Source: Phalacrocorax aristotelis (lineage: Eukaryota > Chordata > Aves > Suliformes > Phalacrocoracidae). From it: a stretch of 64,000 nucleotides of DNA. Positions 22,381 through 35,900 of this stretch are shown here, in pieces. The notes under the pieces are model-generated. The model had not been told where the DNA came from. It did not search any database and saw only the letters and a list, made by a program, of their open reading frames with translations. The stretch spans positions 8,383,401 to 8,447,400 of the forward strand of contig NC_134310.1 in the NCBI RefSeq assembly GCF_949628215.1, read 5' to 3'. The position numbers were made by a program, and so were the translations under genes. Numbering within the stretch: the stretch's first letter is position 1; every line of letters starts with the position of its first letter.

Positions 22381-22955
22381 AACACAGAATCACATAATCA
22401 TTAAGGTTGGAAAAGACCTCTAGGATCATCAAGTCCAACCATCAACCCAACACCCCCATGTCTCCTAAACCATGTCCCAAAGTGCCATGTCTACACGCTT
22501 TCTGAACACCCCCCACCTCTCTGGGCAGCCTCTTCCAATGCCTGACCACTCTTGCAGTAAAGACATTTTCCCTAATATCCAACTTAAACCTCCCCTGATG
22601 CAGCTTGAGGCCGTTTCCTCTCGTCCTGTCACTGGTGACTTGGGAGCAGAGACCAACCCCCCCCTCACTCCAGCCCCTCTCAGGCAGCTGCAGAGAGCGA
22701 GAAGGGCTCCCCTCAGCCCCCTCTTCTCCAGGCTAAACCCCCCCAGCTCCCCCAGCCGCCCCCCAGCACACTTGTGCTCCAGACCCTGCCCCAGCCCCGC
22801 TGCCCTTCTCTGGACACGCTCCAGCCCCTCCAGGGCCTTCTTGTCCCGAGGGGCCCAAACCTGACCCCAGGATTCAATGTGCGGCCTCACCAGTGCCTAG
22901 TACAGGGGCACCATCCCTGCCCTGCTCCTGCTGGCCATGCTATTGCTGACACAAG
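22381..22955 (-). repeat. CR1 LINE 3' end, antisense
   Basis: It starts at the left with ACAGAATCACATAATCATTA and continues through the CR1 3' region to the GCGGCCTCACCAGTGCC block and ATTGCTGACACAAGC. This is a 5'-truncated copy of about 575 bp on the minus strand. The right edge is approximate. Confidence 0.9.
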
Positions 22956-23717
22956 CTGGGTCTTCATGGTGGGGGGCAGCACGGGGTGAGTTTGCTCCTC
23001 TACATGGCCTCAGGTGAGCTATTTCTGCCTCAGATCCCTCTGCTAAAACCTGGCTGGCGTTCTGCTGCTTTCCAGAAGGCTGGGGCTGTGCTGGGGTCAG
23101 TGGGCCATAGCACATGGAGCCATGGAGCCTGGGGCCGTCCCTCCGGCCGCAGCAGGAGCGATGTGGCAGTGCTGGGGTGCAGCAGAGGTGTCCCAGCCCA
23201 GTGTGGGGCAGCCGCAGCACCAGGGCCTATGCCCTCCTTCCCCAGCCTCTCTCCGTGGCTCTGCGGGGTTCTGGGGGGAGCTGGTCCAGCAGCGTACCCA
23301 AAACAGCTGAACTTGGAGATTGTCTCCACGGCATCTCCTACACACCGATCACACGCCAGTTGTGGCTCCGGGAAGGTGATGGGCGACTGACCTCCCCGCC
23401 CGGGGTTTGCCCCCTGCGGCCGTGGGGGCCCAGGACGGCCCCAGGCTCCTTTCTGAGGGGCAAGACCCGAGCTCGCAGGCGGGTGAGGCCGGGGAAGCAC
23501 TGAGGGGAGCGGAGGAGAGGGGCGGTGGCCGCCGGGCCAGGCTCGACTCAGCGCGTGCGCCTCCCTCCGGCCGCCATTTCCCTGAGGCTCCCGCCGCTCC
23601 CCCCTCAGCCCCGGCCCGCCCCGCCCCGCCCCTCGCTGCGCTCAGGCGCGCCGCGGGCAGCCCTGTGCGGGCAGCGGCGTCGCGGGGGCCTCGCTGCCAG
23701 AGCCTGGTGGTTTCAAG

Positions 23718-23747
23718 ATGGCGGCGGGGCTGGTGCAGGTGGTGTGA
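23718..23747 (+). promoter_or_regulatory. REXO1: REXO1 upstream ORF (9 codons) overlapping the YY1 motif
   Basis: The ATG inside AAGATGGCGGC opens MAAGLVQVV and stops at TGA 23745-23747, 78 bp before the main ATG. It is translated only if transcription starts upstream of 23718. Confidence 0.35.
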
Positions 23748-23825
23748 GGCGGGAGCGCGTTGTCGCTGCTGCCCGTGCCTCCGCTTCCCCTCCCCGGTTC
23801 TGCTCCCCGCCCCGCGGCCGGTGGG

Positions 23826-23991
23826 ATGCTGAGGTCCACCGGCTACTTCCGCGGTATCGACTGCCCCTTCCTCAGCGCCGGGAGGTCGGGGCCGGGCGGG
23901 GGCTTGCCCTGTCGCCGGCCCTACTGCCACTTTCGGCATCCCCCAGTGGCGGCGGCGGCGCGGTGCGGAGCCTTCGGCGGCCCCGGCGCAG
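23826..23991 (+). CDS. REXO1: REXO1 exon 1
   Basis: Encodes residues 1-55 with the CCCH-like finger (PYCHFRH). Donor GCAG|GTACGG, phase 1. Confidence 0.95.
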
Positions 23992-26900
23992 GTACGGCCT
24001 CGGTCCGGCCCGGCGGGTCGCGGTACCTCCCTCCCCTTCCCCGGTCTCTCTCCCGCCCCGGGGTGTGGCTGTTCCCGGCCCTGCACCCCAGCAACAGCAT
24101 GGCCTCCCCCGGCAAGGACAGGCCCCTGCCCTTCCTCCTCCTCACGCCCGCCCGCCCGCAATTCAGGGCCTGAATCTGCCTCTGGCTCCTCTAAATCCCA
24201 CGTGCTCCCGGGGCTCGGGTGTTCCTCACTCTCGAGTGGGGTGTCCCTACGGGGACCTGTCACCACCGGCCAGGCGGGTCCCCATCGCTCCTGAGCTCTT
24301 GTATCTGCTTGTTCTCAGCCCTGCCGGCTCTCTGGGCCCGTGGCTGTCACTTCTTGTTGCCTCTGAAGGAGGGTCTGAAAGGCTTGTTCTCCCCCACTGG
24401 GTGAGAGGGAGGTGGGTGTCGTCGTCTCCTCCTCCCCGTCGGTCGGATCCCACAGTTGCTGTCTGACGGTGGGGTGGTGGGGAGCAGCTTCTCAAAATGT
24501 CTGATTGCCGGAGGACAGCCTGTCTCTGGTCACCAGGGTGGAGGCTGCAGAAGGGCAGCTCTGTTGTGATCCCTGTCTTTGTCCCTCCAGGCATCCCGGC
24601 TCACGCGGCAGTGAGGTGTCGGGGCAGTCTTTCAAACCTCTGCTAAGAGTTGCAGTGCGGTCACAACCCTTCAGGAGGTGCATGGGTTTTGGGAGCTGGA
24701 GGTGATGTGTTCTCTAGTCCAGTGCTGCAAGGCAGGTCCTGCTGGCAGGGTGTCGTGGGGGGCTGCAGTGAGCTGGGCCCCCTCCCGATGAGGGACCTCA
24801 GTAAGGCATGGAGTGCTGCCAGGCTTCTCAAACGAAGCTTGGCTACAAAAGAAATAGTGAGCTATTGTTCTCCTCCATTCTTCTAGCAACTCTCATCGTT
24901 TTACTTGCATTATTTGCTGATCTCATTTTATTTGGAGAGAAAAGCCTTCATTCTTCTCCCTAGCAGAATGCCGCATGCTTTCTTTTTGTTAAAGCTTTGT
25001 TATTTCAGTCAGGTATGCTTCCTAATATGTATGGGCTCTAATAACCTGAAGCAGAAGTTGTCAAAATGAAGCACAACTTGTCATGTTTTTTCTGTGCTTA
25101 CTTAAGTTTGGGTTATTCATGTGTTTGGAAGGCGGTTAATTTTTTTGTCTCCTGGTTACCAGGTCAACTTACCATGGCTATGGTTTAGCTTAAAATAAAG
25201 GAAGCATACTCAGAGCTATCATAGGTGGACAGGTGCCATATTAGAAAGACAAAAGCTTTTGCCTCTTTCAGTGTTCTTTTGAACCCTTTCGGATGGTCCT
25301 CTAGATTATTGATATTATAATTACCTTTTAGTGTACTATTCCTGTTTGTCTTTAAATATCTGTAGAGTGTCAGTTTTGGAACTAAATTTGCTCATTTTGG
25401 TCTGCCACCTGAAACAGATGCTCCTGTACTAAAGAATTGCTGGTGCTGGTTTTGATTTTCAGAATAGGGAAGTGAAGGTTGGTTTTTAGTAAAACTTCCT
25501 GGCGCACCTGGAAAGTGCGTGCAGCTTCTAATACTGGCTGAAAAGTGTTAATGTAAGAGCTGAGTGTGAGCGACAAGAAATTATCCCAGTGCTAATCTTG
25601 TTAGGCCTGGCTTGGCTGTGTTAGTGACCCAGGAAGGAAAGCTTGTGTTTTGGGGAGTGAGAGTGGTTTACTTGCTGTACTCTTAGAGAAGCTCTGGCTT
25701 TTGTAAAACAGAAGCTATAAGCGTGGGTCTAGTTTTCCTAGGTGAAGTGTCCGCCGATTGTGAAAGAAGCAGGATCCTGACGCTTAACTTCAGCCCACTG
25801 CCTCCCACTCCCCTCAGCCAGCGTTAGCATGTGCTCCTGCCCTCTTTCCCAAACTCTTGGCATCTAACGCATGGCACGGCTGTCATAACCAAGGATCTGT
25901 AAATTCTGCCTCAGCTTAGCATTGGACTTCAGCCATGTTTTCTATGTTGATTGTGATTGAGGAATGGAAAATAAGTGATGAACCCACTGCAAAGCACTGT
26001 CTTCTAGAAAGGACTTTGGCAGCATTTTGTAAGGTGCCTCATTTTTATAGGAGCAGAAGATGCTTTTGCAGTTATTTTTGAAGCAGTGCTATGGATTAGC
26101 TTTGTCTGAAGGGTGCAGGTTGAAGTACTCCTGTCTCTTTCTCTGTCTGAAGCTCATCCAGCTTGGAAGGATGTATTTAAGACTTACACTAGAGGGTGTA
26201 GTAGTTTAGCAACCAGGCAACCATCTTCTTGAAAGCAGGTTCTTGATCCAATGTAAGTTGCTCCCTGTCAGTGAAACGGCCTGTCTTGTTTTAAAGTAGC
26301 CTTATAACAGTGCACTGGAGCATACGTGACCTATTTAATCACATCACTCGATAAATAAGCTATAAAAGCACACTATTTTTGCCAAAGCAGGTGGGTACCT
26401 ACACCAAGAGCTATGGTCCAGATCTGTGTTTTCTGGGATAGTGCCTAGAAAAAAGGATAACATCTAAAGAACCAGCCTGCTAAGCATATTGATTCGAGGC
26501 TGATGTTGACTTTTTGAGGACTACTGTAGGACTGGCAGTAACCCCAAAACTCTTAGTAGACCTTCTGTAGCCTTGAAAGTAGCTTTTGAAAACCGAGGAG
26601 TAGAGCTGGCCTTGCCAGGCTGTGGTGGGAGGCGACTGTGGACACATGCCAGATGGAGCAGAGAGAAGGTGAAAAGAGGAATTAGTAGGACATAGCACTG
26701 TTCCCCTTTTTCCTTTGCACTGTTCCAAACTTTCTGAGGAGTGGAGTCTTCAGATGTTCATAACAGATGATCCTTATTTTTCATACAGTGCTCGTATGGT
26801 CCCAGCCACTGGGAAACGGGTGAAGAGGCCTCCGTGCCTGTTAGATCAGCAGCAGCAGGAGGACTGAGTTTTCCCCCGTCTGCTGCTGTTGCATGTGGCA

Positions 26901-29900
26901 GTCGTTCCCTTTTCTTCTCCTCTGAAAGCAGCTCAGTAAATACAAACTTGTCGGGTGAGGAAGGAACCAGTGTGATGTGTCTGGTCCATAGGGCACATTT
27001 GAACTGGGTTCTGAAACATATGGTATTCACATGGGAAATCTATTTCAGTGTCTTTACTGCAAGTATCTGCCTGTGTCGTAAAAGAGTGGCTACCTGGAGG
27101 TTTGTGGAAATTCAGGGCTGGCTGAAAGCTGAGGAAGGTGCTGGGGCAGTAGCATGCACCAATATAGTATTTCCACGGCAGTGCTGGTGGGCTGAGAAAT
27201 GGGATGTGGGCCTGTGCAGGACTGAGAATCTGGAGATTGCAAATTCTAATCCTGACTTGGCTGAAGTGCTTTTTCTATCTACAGAATGACTAAACCCCAC
27301 CTGCTTCAGAGCAGGATGAAAAGATTATTGAATGTGTGAAGTGCTTTGAAAGCAAGCTGTGTAAGTAGGAGGGAAGAACTGCCTTCAGTCCTAAAAGCAT
27401 CTCTTCAAGAACTGTAGAGGAGAAAAATAGGTCTCTTTAAAGTCTAGGTCCTGAGTATGTCGAAAGACATAAAAGAAGCATAATACATCTCTTCATAAAT
27501 ATCTTAAGGAATCCATCTCTTTGGTTTGCTGGGTTTGATAGTAGCTGTCAGGAGATGCTTAAGAGGTGGATGGTTTTTTTGCACCCAGAGCAGAAAGCTG
27601 TGTCCAGGTCTGGAGGCCTGAGTTCTTCTTTGCCCGCTCTGATCCTTGTGTTAGCGTGAGATGGGAAGAGCAAGGCTTTCAGCACCCTGCCTTGAAATAC
27701 TTTATTCTAGAGTGGTGCGTGCTGACAGTTGCTTGGCAGTTTTCTGGTATGGTCCAAAACTTGTGGAGCAGTTTTCTTGCTGTGTGGATTTTCTGTTTGG
27801 ATAGGCAAGCCTTGGCAGATTAGGTCTAGTTTGCATCTTTGAAAGGTGACTGGGTGGGTTTATGTGGTACCATCCAGTCACTGAGTTTTTTATCTCTGTG
27901 TAAAAAAAACTTTACGCTACCCAGCACACGAGTAAGCTGCTGTAACACTGTTTGGTGCCTGTTTGCCCAGGTCAGATGTGGAGAAATCCTTGGGTTTATC
28001 TCCCCAGCATTAACTCCGTTGATCCTGTCACTGATGCAGGAAGGCACTTCACCTCTCCCTTCTTCAAAGTCCTCAGCCAAAAAGCAGCCACGTGCGATGG
28101 CTGTGACTTTTATATAAAAATGCTGTGCAAAATGATACTTGGTAAAACCTAAAGTGGCTCTTTAAGTGTTAAAACCCAACTTTAATCATCCTCAGCCCAT
28201 GCATCACCATAGGATCAAGGCCAATGTCATCTTCACCTGTCAGCAGAGTGCTGAGGGGCTGCACATTAAACTCAGCGGTGTGTGGTGGGAGCAGCCTCCC
28301 TGCGCTGCCTGGGATTGCCTCTGTATTGCTTATATTGCAGTGCAGGTTCACACCATGTGTAGAAAGGATGAAAAAAGTCCTTTAATAGATGTGTTTTCCT
28401 TCCTGTAGTTGATATTGTGCAAGATCAGCTTCTTGTAGGAAAGAGCTTTTATTATTGTATTTACTACAGGGAAATTGAGTGAGTAGAAACGGAAACTTAT
28501 GAACTGCCTTCAGTGTTTCTTCACCAAGAGAGGAAATTGGGTGGTTTGGTGTCGGGTGCTCCAGTCCATAAACTGCACGTGGGGGACATTGCTAAGACTG
28601 CTTCCCCCCCCCCCCCCCCCCCACATGTGTGTTTAGGACAGTAACTACCAAATGTCACCAGTGGATGGTTTTTTTTTTTTAAACTGAGTTTTGAAATGAA
28701 GAATAGAAAACCCACTGGAGGGTAACGTCAGGAGGAGTCTTTTCATGTAGATCAATGTCATGGTCTTCCAGCGGTTAGGGATTTCTTGTCACTTAACTAA
28801 ATTGTCAGTTATGGCAGGTTTCCTGTGGCTGGGCAGGTGCAGCTGCTCTGTGTCGGGATTTCAGTGCGGGCTGGCAGGGCACTTCCAACTTTTGGTCTGT
28901 CTGTGAGTGGTAGTGTGGCTGTGGGGAGACTCGGCCCTGAGCTTGCACGCAGCTCTTCCTTGCTCCAGTTACAGACCTGTGAAAAGCAGGAGGTGGGAAC
29001 AAATCTTCTTTGTCAAGCTGGGAGGATTTTGAAGGCTAAAGGTGCAGCAACCTGCTTGGATCAGAGGCACTAGCCTTGCGCTGGCGTGTTTGAACTTCCC
29101 GGGCTCCGCTCTGCCTGCCACAGGAGTCCTTTACCTGCTCTTACAGGATTTCTCTCTCACTTCTGATTTCCCCCCCCCCAGTCAAGCATGACAGTGCTGC
29201 ATTAGCACTGGAGAAGTGGAAAGTCCAGGGTTTCCCAAACCACTTTCCCTGGGCTGCCCTGTGCTGGGCAAGGTGGGTTGGGGGCGGTGTGTCGGCTCAC
29301 GTAGTACCAGAGAGGCAGCGGTGCTGGGCTGCAGACAGGCACATGCCCGCAGGCAGGGCCAGGCTGTCTCCCTGCCCTGCCTGCAGCCGCCTTCCCCACT
29401 GGGACTGAGTGTGGGCTGTGGGGTGGCATTGGGCTCCAGCTGGGGAGTGTGCTGTTGAGGGGCCCGATGGGACGAGGGGATCGCTGTTTGTGAAACCGCT
29501 GGGCTTGCCAACCTGTGTTGCTCAAATCAACTAAAAAGCAACGTGTCCAGTTGGGGAATGGGGAAAGTATGATGTAAAAAAATTCCCCAAGATGATTGTA
29601 GTAGCGCTAGGAAAGAAGATGACAGTAAAAAAGCCCCTGCAGACACTCGAGTAAAACCCAGTCTGACTTGGGAGTAAATGAGGGTGAAGGCGGGACTTTG
29701 GGTTGGTAAGTCCTGCCCTAATTATCTCTGCAGGACAAAGTGCTGTGTCAGCACATGGTCAGTGGTATTGTGCCATAAGCCCTTGCTGGAGTGTCTTAGC
29801 AGTGCCAAGCAGGTATTAAAAACCTCAAGTACAGCATGAACAAATATCTGCAATATTTATTAACTGCGGGGAGCTCAGGTAATTCTTTGAAGTTTTTGAC

Positions 29901-32900
29901 TTACTGTGAAGTAGACTTGTGTTTTTGTGTGGGTTGCAGTATGTGAAGAAGCAGCTGTGAGAAGTGCCTTCTCCAGAGAGGCTTTCACGTGTTAGCCGTT
30001 CATTTAACATGAGACTTAGGTCCTCAGGGTTGCATCTGCCTCTGAAATATATGGACTAGGCAGAAAACCCAGCTCTGCTTTGGAGGGTTTAGTTGCACAA
30101 GGATTTTCATTTCTCTGTGAGATCTAGCCTTTTTATTAAAGAGAGGATCCCTGCTGAGAACTGGGGGTGTGTGTTGGGTTTGCTGGTTAAGAGTCTGTGG
30201 AGCTGCAGGTGTCTGAGTTGTAAAGGAGCTGCAAAGTATTAATTCCAGCTTTTGAGTTAACTAAAGCCGGACAGGTTTCAAAACCATTTTAAGTTTTGGG
30301 TTTAGTCCTTCATAAGTCACAGCTGAAGTTTTAAAATGTAATATAGCTTGAAGGGTGCTTTTCTTTAGTTTTGAACTTTTTCAAAGTCTCCAGTTGTGGC
30401 TGTATTGAAATACTGTTGGGTTTTGTTCTTAATTGGGAATTCTTCACCTACAATAGTTAAAGAAATAAGTTATCTTCTCAACACCTGTCTTATCTTGAGC
30501 AAGCCAGAGAAAGGCTGGAAAATTAAGGGACTGGTGGGTGAGGAGTGGTGTTATGGCTTTTGACCATGCTGGTCAAAGTAAGTTTTCAAGCTGGATTTGA
30601 ATAGAGGAAAAAAAAGACACCAGAATACTTGAAGCATTTCTTCTTTTTCTTCTGCTTCTTTGAAAAGAAGACTTGGCCTATTAAGTTTGGAGTAGATGCA
30701 TAGTTTTACCTTGCACTCATACAGGAGATGTGGAAATGTTTTCTGGTCTTTTTCTTGGAAACAGAAAAAATTAGTCTCTTCTTCCCCCCCCCCCCCCCCC
30801 CCAACAGCATTTCAACTTTTCTTGTATATTGAGGAATAACTTTAAAGCTAAAATGAGAGGGGGAATGGAAGGATCTCCAAAGAATCCAAACATTGGATAT
30901 CCAGATTAATGTATCATCGATTTTAAAATGGTGAGATGCTTTCTAGCCTGTGTGATGACAGGCTGTGGGGTCGGGGCAGCAGCCTGGGGAGCAGTTGTGA
31001 TATCTGGGGTGCCAGCCTTTGCTTTCTGCTCCTCTCCTGGCAAATGCACTGGTTTCTCCCATTCCTTCCTAAGTGATGGGAGAAATGTACTGATGGTGTG
31101 ATTTTTGCCTTAGGAAAACATTACATTTATCACAGATCTTGGCGTGCCTTTGATGCTCTTTGCCTGCCACTGTTGTTTTAGCACTGGAGCGGATGGGACT
31201 GTAAATCACTGGCAATAGGGGAATGTAAATGATGGCTTTTGCATGGGCCAGACCAGCTCATTCTGGCTCTTGCATCCTTAGATTTAACTAGTGTTGCTGT
31301 CTGAAGCAGTGGTGGTCCCAGCAGTCCTCCAGGACTGTCTGTGAGGCTATCAAGAGGGTGAAGCTACCGTATTTAGTAGGCTTGAGGACCTTTTAGATGC
31401 ATCTTCTGTTGCACCAGAGGCAAAATTACATTTTCTTGGATAAAATTAGGTGTGTACTGTTTCCCTTTATGTTGCTGTCTGAGCTGCTTTGAGGGGTGTG
31501 CCCTAATGTCCTCCTGTCAAAGTGAGTTTCCTACCTGAGTGAGTCATTCCCTGATAATGCCGCCCGCTCGGGAGCGACATGGCCCATGTTGGAGCTGCTC
31601 CCTTGCTGGATTGAACCCACTTGGGCAGGTCCGTGTCTCCTCTCCAGCCACAGCATGTCAGCAGTCTTGGGCAGCTGAGCTGAGAAAACAGCTTATGGCT
31701 CGTACAAGGATGATGTCTGGCTGCTCTTGTCCCTTGGCCTGATCCACCCCTCCTTCTGCTGGTTGTGACCCCCTCCAGTGAACACCCTGGCCAACCAGTT
31801 CAACACCAAACTGTCCTTCGGTGGCACTGAGCGCTTAGGTTGGCCGACAACATCTGGTAAAACCATACCCTGAACTTCAACAGGCTTTGTCACAGCAGGT
31901 TTAAAATACCACAGGGTGATGGATGACTGTTCAAACTTTTTTTGGCCTTGCTAATATAAGACTTTCTTTTCTCGTATTTGCTTCCTTTTTTTCCACTAAA
32001 GAAATGACCTTGTTGGTTCATGATGTGCTTTGATGCCGTGGCATCGAATACCTCCAATGGAGTAACAAACGGAAGGAGTGGGGTGCATGGGGAGAGGCCA
32101 GCTTGGACTAGACTGGCTGTGATACCTCTCAAACCTTGCTTCCCTTATGTTCTTAGACCAGCACAAGGTTAATCTAGGCTTTTAAAACTTAATTTTAATA
32201 ATTAAGTTTAGTATTTAAAAAGAGAAAGAAGGAGAAAAAAAATCATTAGGACTAGGGTTATATTTAAAGTGGAGGAAACATTTCTCTTAGTTCCTCTTAC
32301 CTGCCCTCCTAACCCATTTACTCTGGATAATTATTTGAAATGTACTATTTTAAATCTCAGTGTTAATTATTTCCAAGTGGTTGGATATTACTGTTAAATT
32401 AATTGTTGGAAATTTGCTTTGGGTACTTGCGAATAAGTTCTGCACCAAAAACTGCCTTTTCTTTTGTGCTGTTTAATTCTGAAGAGTAGCAAAACTCAGC
32501 CTGCTGGTAAAGCCTTTTTGAAACGTTTTGTTCTTGAGAAACCACTGTCTCTTCTGTGAAGCATTAAATGAAAAGCTTAAAATAATTTTCCAATGGTGAT
32601 AACTTTTCTGTAATCGCAAAGGTTGTCCATTTGCTAAGTACTGGCACTGTAAACACCGGGAAGCTGTTAAGCCAACATAGTTTTTCTGATGATGTTAAAA
32701 TAAAAATGCCTCCCCCCCGCTCCAAAGAGTTCTCCCAACAGCTTTCACCTTCCCCACCTTCTGATGAATGCACCTTTTGTTGCCAGTGCTGGGTGACCCG
32801 GGAAAATGGGCGACTTCAGCAGCAGCGGGTCTTGAAGATGTTTGCTGCCTTTCGGCCCGCACTGGCCCCTCTGCAGCTTGGCCAGCAAACCCTTCCGTTC

Positions 32901-35900
32901 TGAGATCCAAATTGCTGTAAATCTGAAAGCTTCTAGTTTTTGTCTCCCTTCTGTTTAGCAGCAGCTGCTGCTGCTTAGCAGCTCTGTGTTACATCCTGAA
33001 GGAACATAGTTGTCATCTATGCCCACATGCGTGCAAGAGCTTGACTGCCCTTCCAAAACCCCCAGCTTCACAATGACCACTCACTACCCGTCATACATTT
33101 GGGTTTTTCTGTATTTAAAGCATCTGAAGTATGTGTTCTGATCTGGTGCTTGGGGAGAAAAAAACAAACAAGACATCTTTTTTCCAGAATGATTCACTGT
33201 AAAATAAGTTTTAACATCAAACAGGTGACCTTGTACTTCCATTATTCATTTAATGTCAGCCTTTGTTTACTGCCGCCTTCTGTTGCACAAACTAGAAAGG
33301 CCAGTGTACAGCAAGGAGTCGCTAGCTTGTAGAAGCTCTGTAATAAAACAGCTCCACCTCAGGACTGAAGCCTCATTTCCCAGAACCAACATGACTGTAA
33401 CCAGGAGAAAAACAATCAACCTTGTTTTTTTGGAATAATCTTGTTTTACACTTCTGTATACTCCGTGCTGAAATGACTGATTTAAGTGCAGTTTGTTTTG
33501 GTATATTCCAAAGTAGTTCTAGGTTAAATAAATTGTTTGCTGAGGTCCTAGGTAAATTATTAATAACTTGTTTTTTATAGCGTTGATGTTAACTTCACCT
33601 TTTTGTATCTCAGAAGGACTATTTCACGTCTGAGGTGCAAACCATTTTAACAAATTAATGTATTTTCGAGAGTGTTCTGATAGCAGTTGAGTTCACAATC
33701 CTATAAGGAGTTATTTCAAGTCTCATTATCTCGTGATTCTCAAAATACAGTGTAGTCTCTTGATTTTACATCCATCCAAAAAGAGTTACTTCATGATGTG
33801 GTGCCTCTCACTCGTTCTGCTTCTGCAGAAATACTGCAGGCATCTTGTATATTGAAATAGCAAAACCAGTGTAGTTCATCTTGTAGTCTTTCTTTATGCC
33901 ATGGGTGTTCATATTAGTGTTGGAAGTGGAGAGGAATAAATGGCAAGAGCTGAAGAAGATTCCTTTGGATCTTGTATCCAGGTTGTAAGAAGGGGGGTGT
34001 GGGTGTAGGTGGGTGCCTGCCTGCGTGGGACTGGGCTCAATTTCCCAGAGGTCCTTTCTTCTCCGAGGTTCCTAGGAGTATAGTCTGGCGTCTGAAAAGG
34101 TGGCCTGATTTCAGGTAGCATATTTAATTTCTCTGACTTTGGGGACTTGTGTGTATATGGCTCTCCATATGTATGCGTGTGTGTGTGTGTTTAAATATAT
34201 AAATAAAATCCCCTTCTGCTTGTGTTTCCACTACATTATCTGCAAATGCATCATGGCCAAAGGTGCCAGTCCTGATTAGTGTCATGGAGCCCACTTACAC
34301 AAGTGTCTTTCATGGAAAAGGTAGCCTTTGATCAGTGGCACTTGGGTAATCTATCAGGCCTTCTACATGCCTACAAAAGAGCTCTTTCATGATGATATCT
34401 CAAAGCCTGCTGGCATTCTCAGAGATTATAATGTATTTTTTACATCTGCTCATTCCATTGAAAGAAAATCTGCAAATTAGTTTTATGCTGTAGATGGATA
34501 GCAGAGAATCAGACACCAGGTCTGTGCTTAGGTTGTCGTCTTCTTTCTCTGTATCCTGATATGTTTAGAACAGTTTGTTTTTCTGCATGGACAAGATGTC
34601 TTTTGTGTAGTTTGGGGTTTGGTGTTTTGTGTGTGGTAGTATATTTGGGTTTATTTTATTTTGGCAAGTCTTTAGATCCAGACTCTGTGTTCTCACCTCT
34701 GTTTATAGGCCACCTAATGCTTACCTCTGCACAAACTACCAGCCTTACAGCTGTTCCCTTAAAAATGCTTGTGCTAAATTTTAGGTCTCTGTTCCTGAGT
34801 TAGGGGGTGATAGCTGACTCCTCCAGACTTCACTGCACTGGTCTTCTCTACCACTGTGGAGCTGATGTTTCACAAAGTGGTGAGAAATGAGGTGGTGGGT
34901 GTGGAGGGCTCTCTGTTCTTTGTCAGCTGTTAGGCTAGTCTTCATACCTAATTATTTTGATAATCTGTTTATATATACTAGCCTTGACGATGATGCTCTT
35001 TGCATCTAGGTTTGTTCCTAGATGTTTTTCCCTAGTCACCTGCATTTCTTCATGGTTTCTTTTTCTAATGAGGCTCTGGATATTGGTCTGTCCAATGTAC
35101 ACTATCTGCTGAGATGCTCTCGTTTGCCGCCTTCACCCTCCCTCTCTTCCCCAGGGTGTGAGCTGTGCTTGGGCATTTTAATGGGGAAGCACAGATGCTT
35201 GTTCTGGAAATGCTTGTTGTGTCTTAGTTGTAAAGCACTTTGTAATAGGTGGAGGGGGAGTTAGTTATAGAAATATATCACCTTGTTCCTTTTCCCCCAC
35301 ATTTCTGATCCTGACCACAGCTCAGACTGTTCTTTGGAAGATGGTGACATCACGCTCTGATCACCTGGAGTCCCTGCTCAATCAGGAGCTAATTGGTTTG
35401 GAAAAAAGCCTTTGCAGACCCAAGGGGGTAAAAAGTGTTTTATGAAACCACTGCCTTTATTTTAACCCAGTCTCCATTATTCTGCTTGCTTGGAGGCCAG
35501 TTCTGCCAACTGCTAGGCAGGTTCTTTTCTTATTACCAAAGGGAGCCATGCATTCATGGATCCTCTCAAAAAAAAAAAAAAAGTAAGAAAAAATTCAGTC
35601 TTGTGAGAATGGTAGAAATGAATCCTGTAAACACTGGTGGTTTCTGGCTGTTAGAAGAAATTCTTTCATCCCTGATAGACCTGAGAGGTTGTTTTTTTTC
35701 CCCTTTTTTCTCTGCTTATTGTTTTATCCTTCTACATATTCATGGTGGCAAGCCAGTTTTACTACTATCCTAGGAAAGAAGTTTCTCTGGAATAGCAGCA
35801 TCCAGACACTATGATAAAATGAGGATTGAAAACTGTTCAAGGTGAAAAAGCAGCCCTTAACTTACCTGTAGCTTCTGTTAGCCTGCTAAATGCAGTTATC

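Larger units (their letters stand above)
15375..23394. other. Gap between ABHD17A and REXO1 with no confirmed gene
   Basis: Mammals carry KLF16 at this position. No C2H2 Kruppel finger (C-x2/4-C ... H-x3-H with TGEK/R linkers) is visible in any frame. The interval holds an alternating CA/CG repeat, a minisatellite, a solo LTR, two CR1 fragments, a TATA box on the plus strand near 17990 and an isolated AATAAA at 21878. Confidence 0.6.
23395..24180 (+). promoter_or_regulatory. REXO1: REXO1 CpG-island promoter
   Basis: CpG-dense and TATA-less. It spans the 5' UTR, exon 1 and the start of intron 1. A perfect YY1 initiator-type motif CAAGATGGCGGC is at 23714-23725, about 100 bp before the start codon, and may mark the transcription start. 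Confidence 0.75.

Noticed and set aside
23349-24266. 305-codon minus-strand frame over the REXO1 promoter, and a 313-codon plus frame at 23525
   Set aside because: CpG-island DNA rarely contains stop codons. The translations are glycine/alanine/arginine/proline-rich with no recognisable domain, and the genuine REXO1 frame accounts for exon 1.
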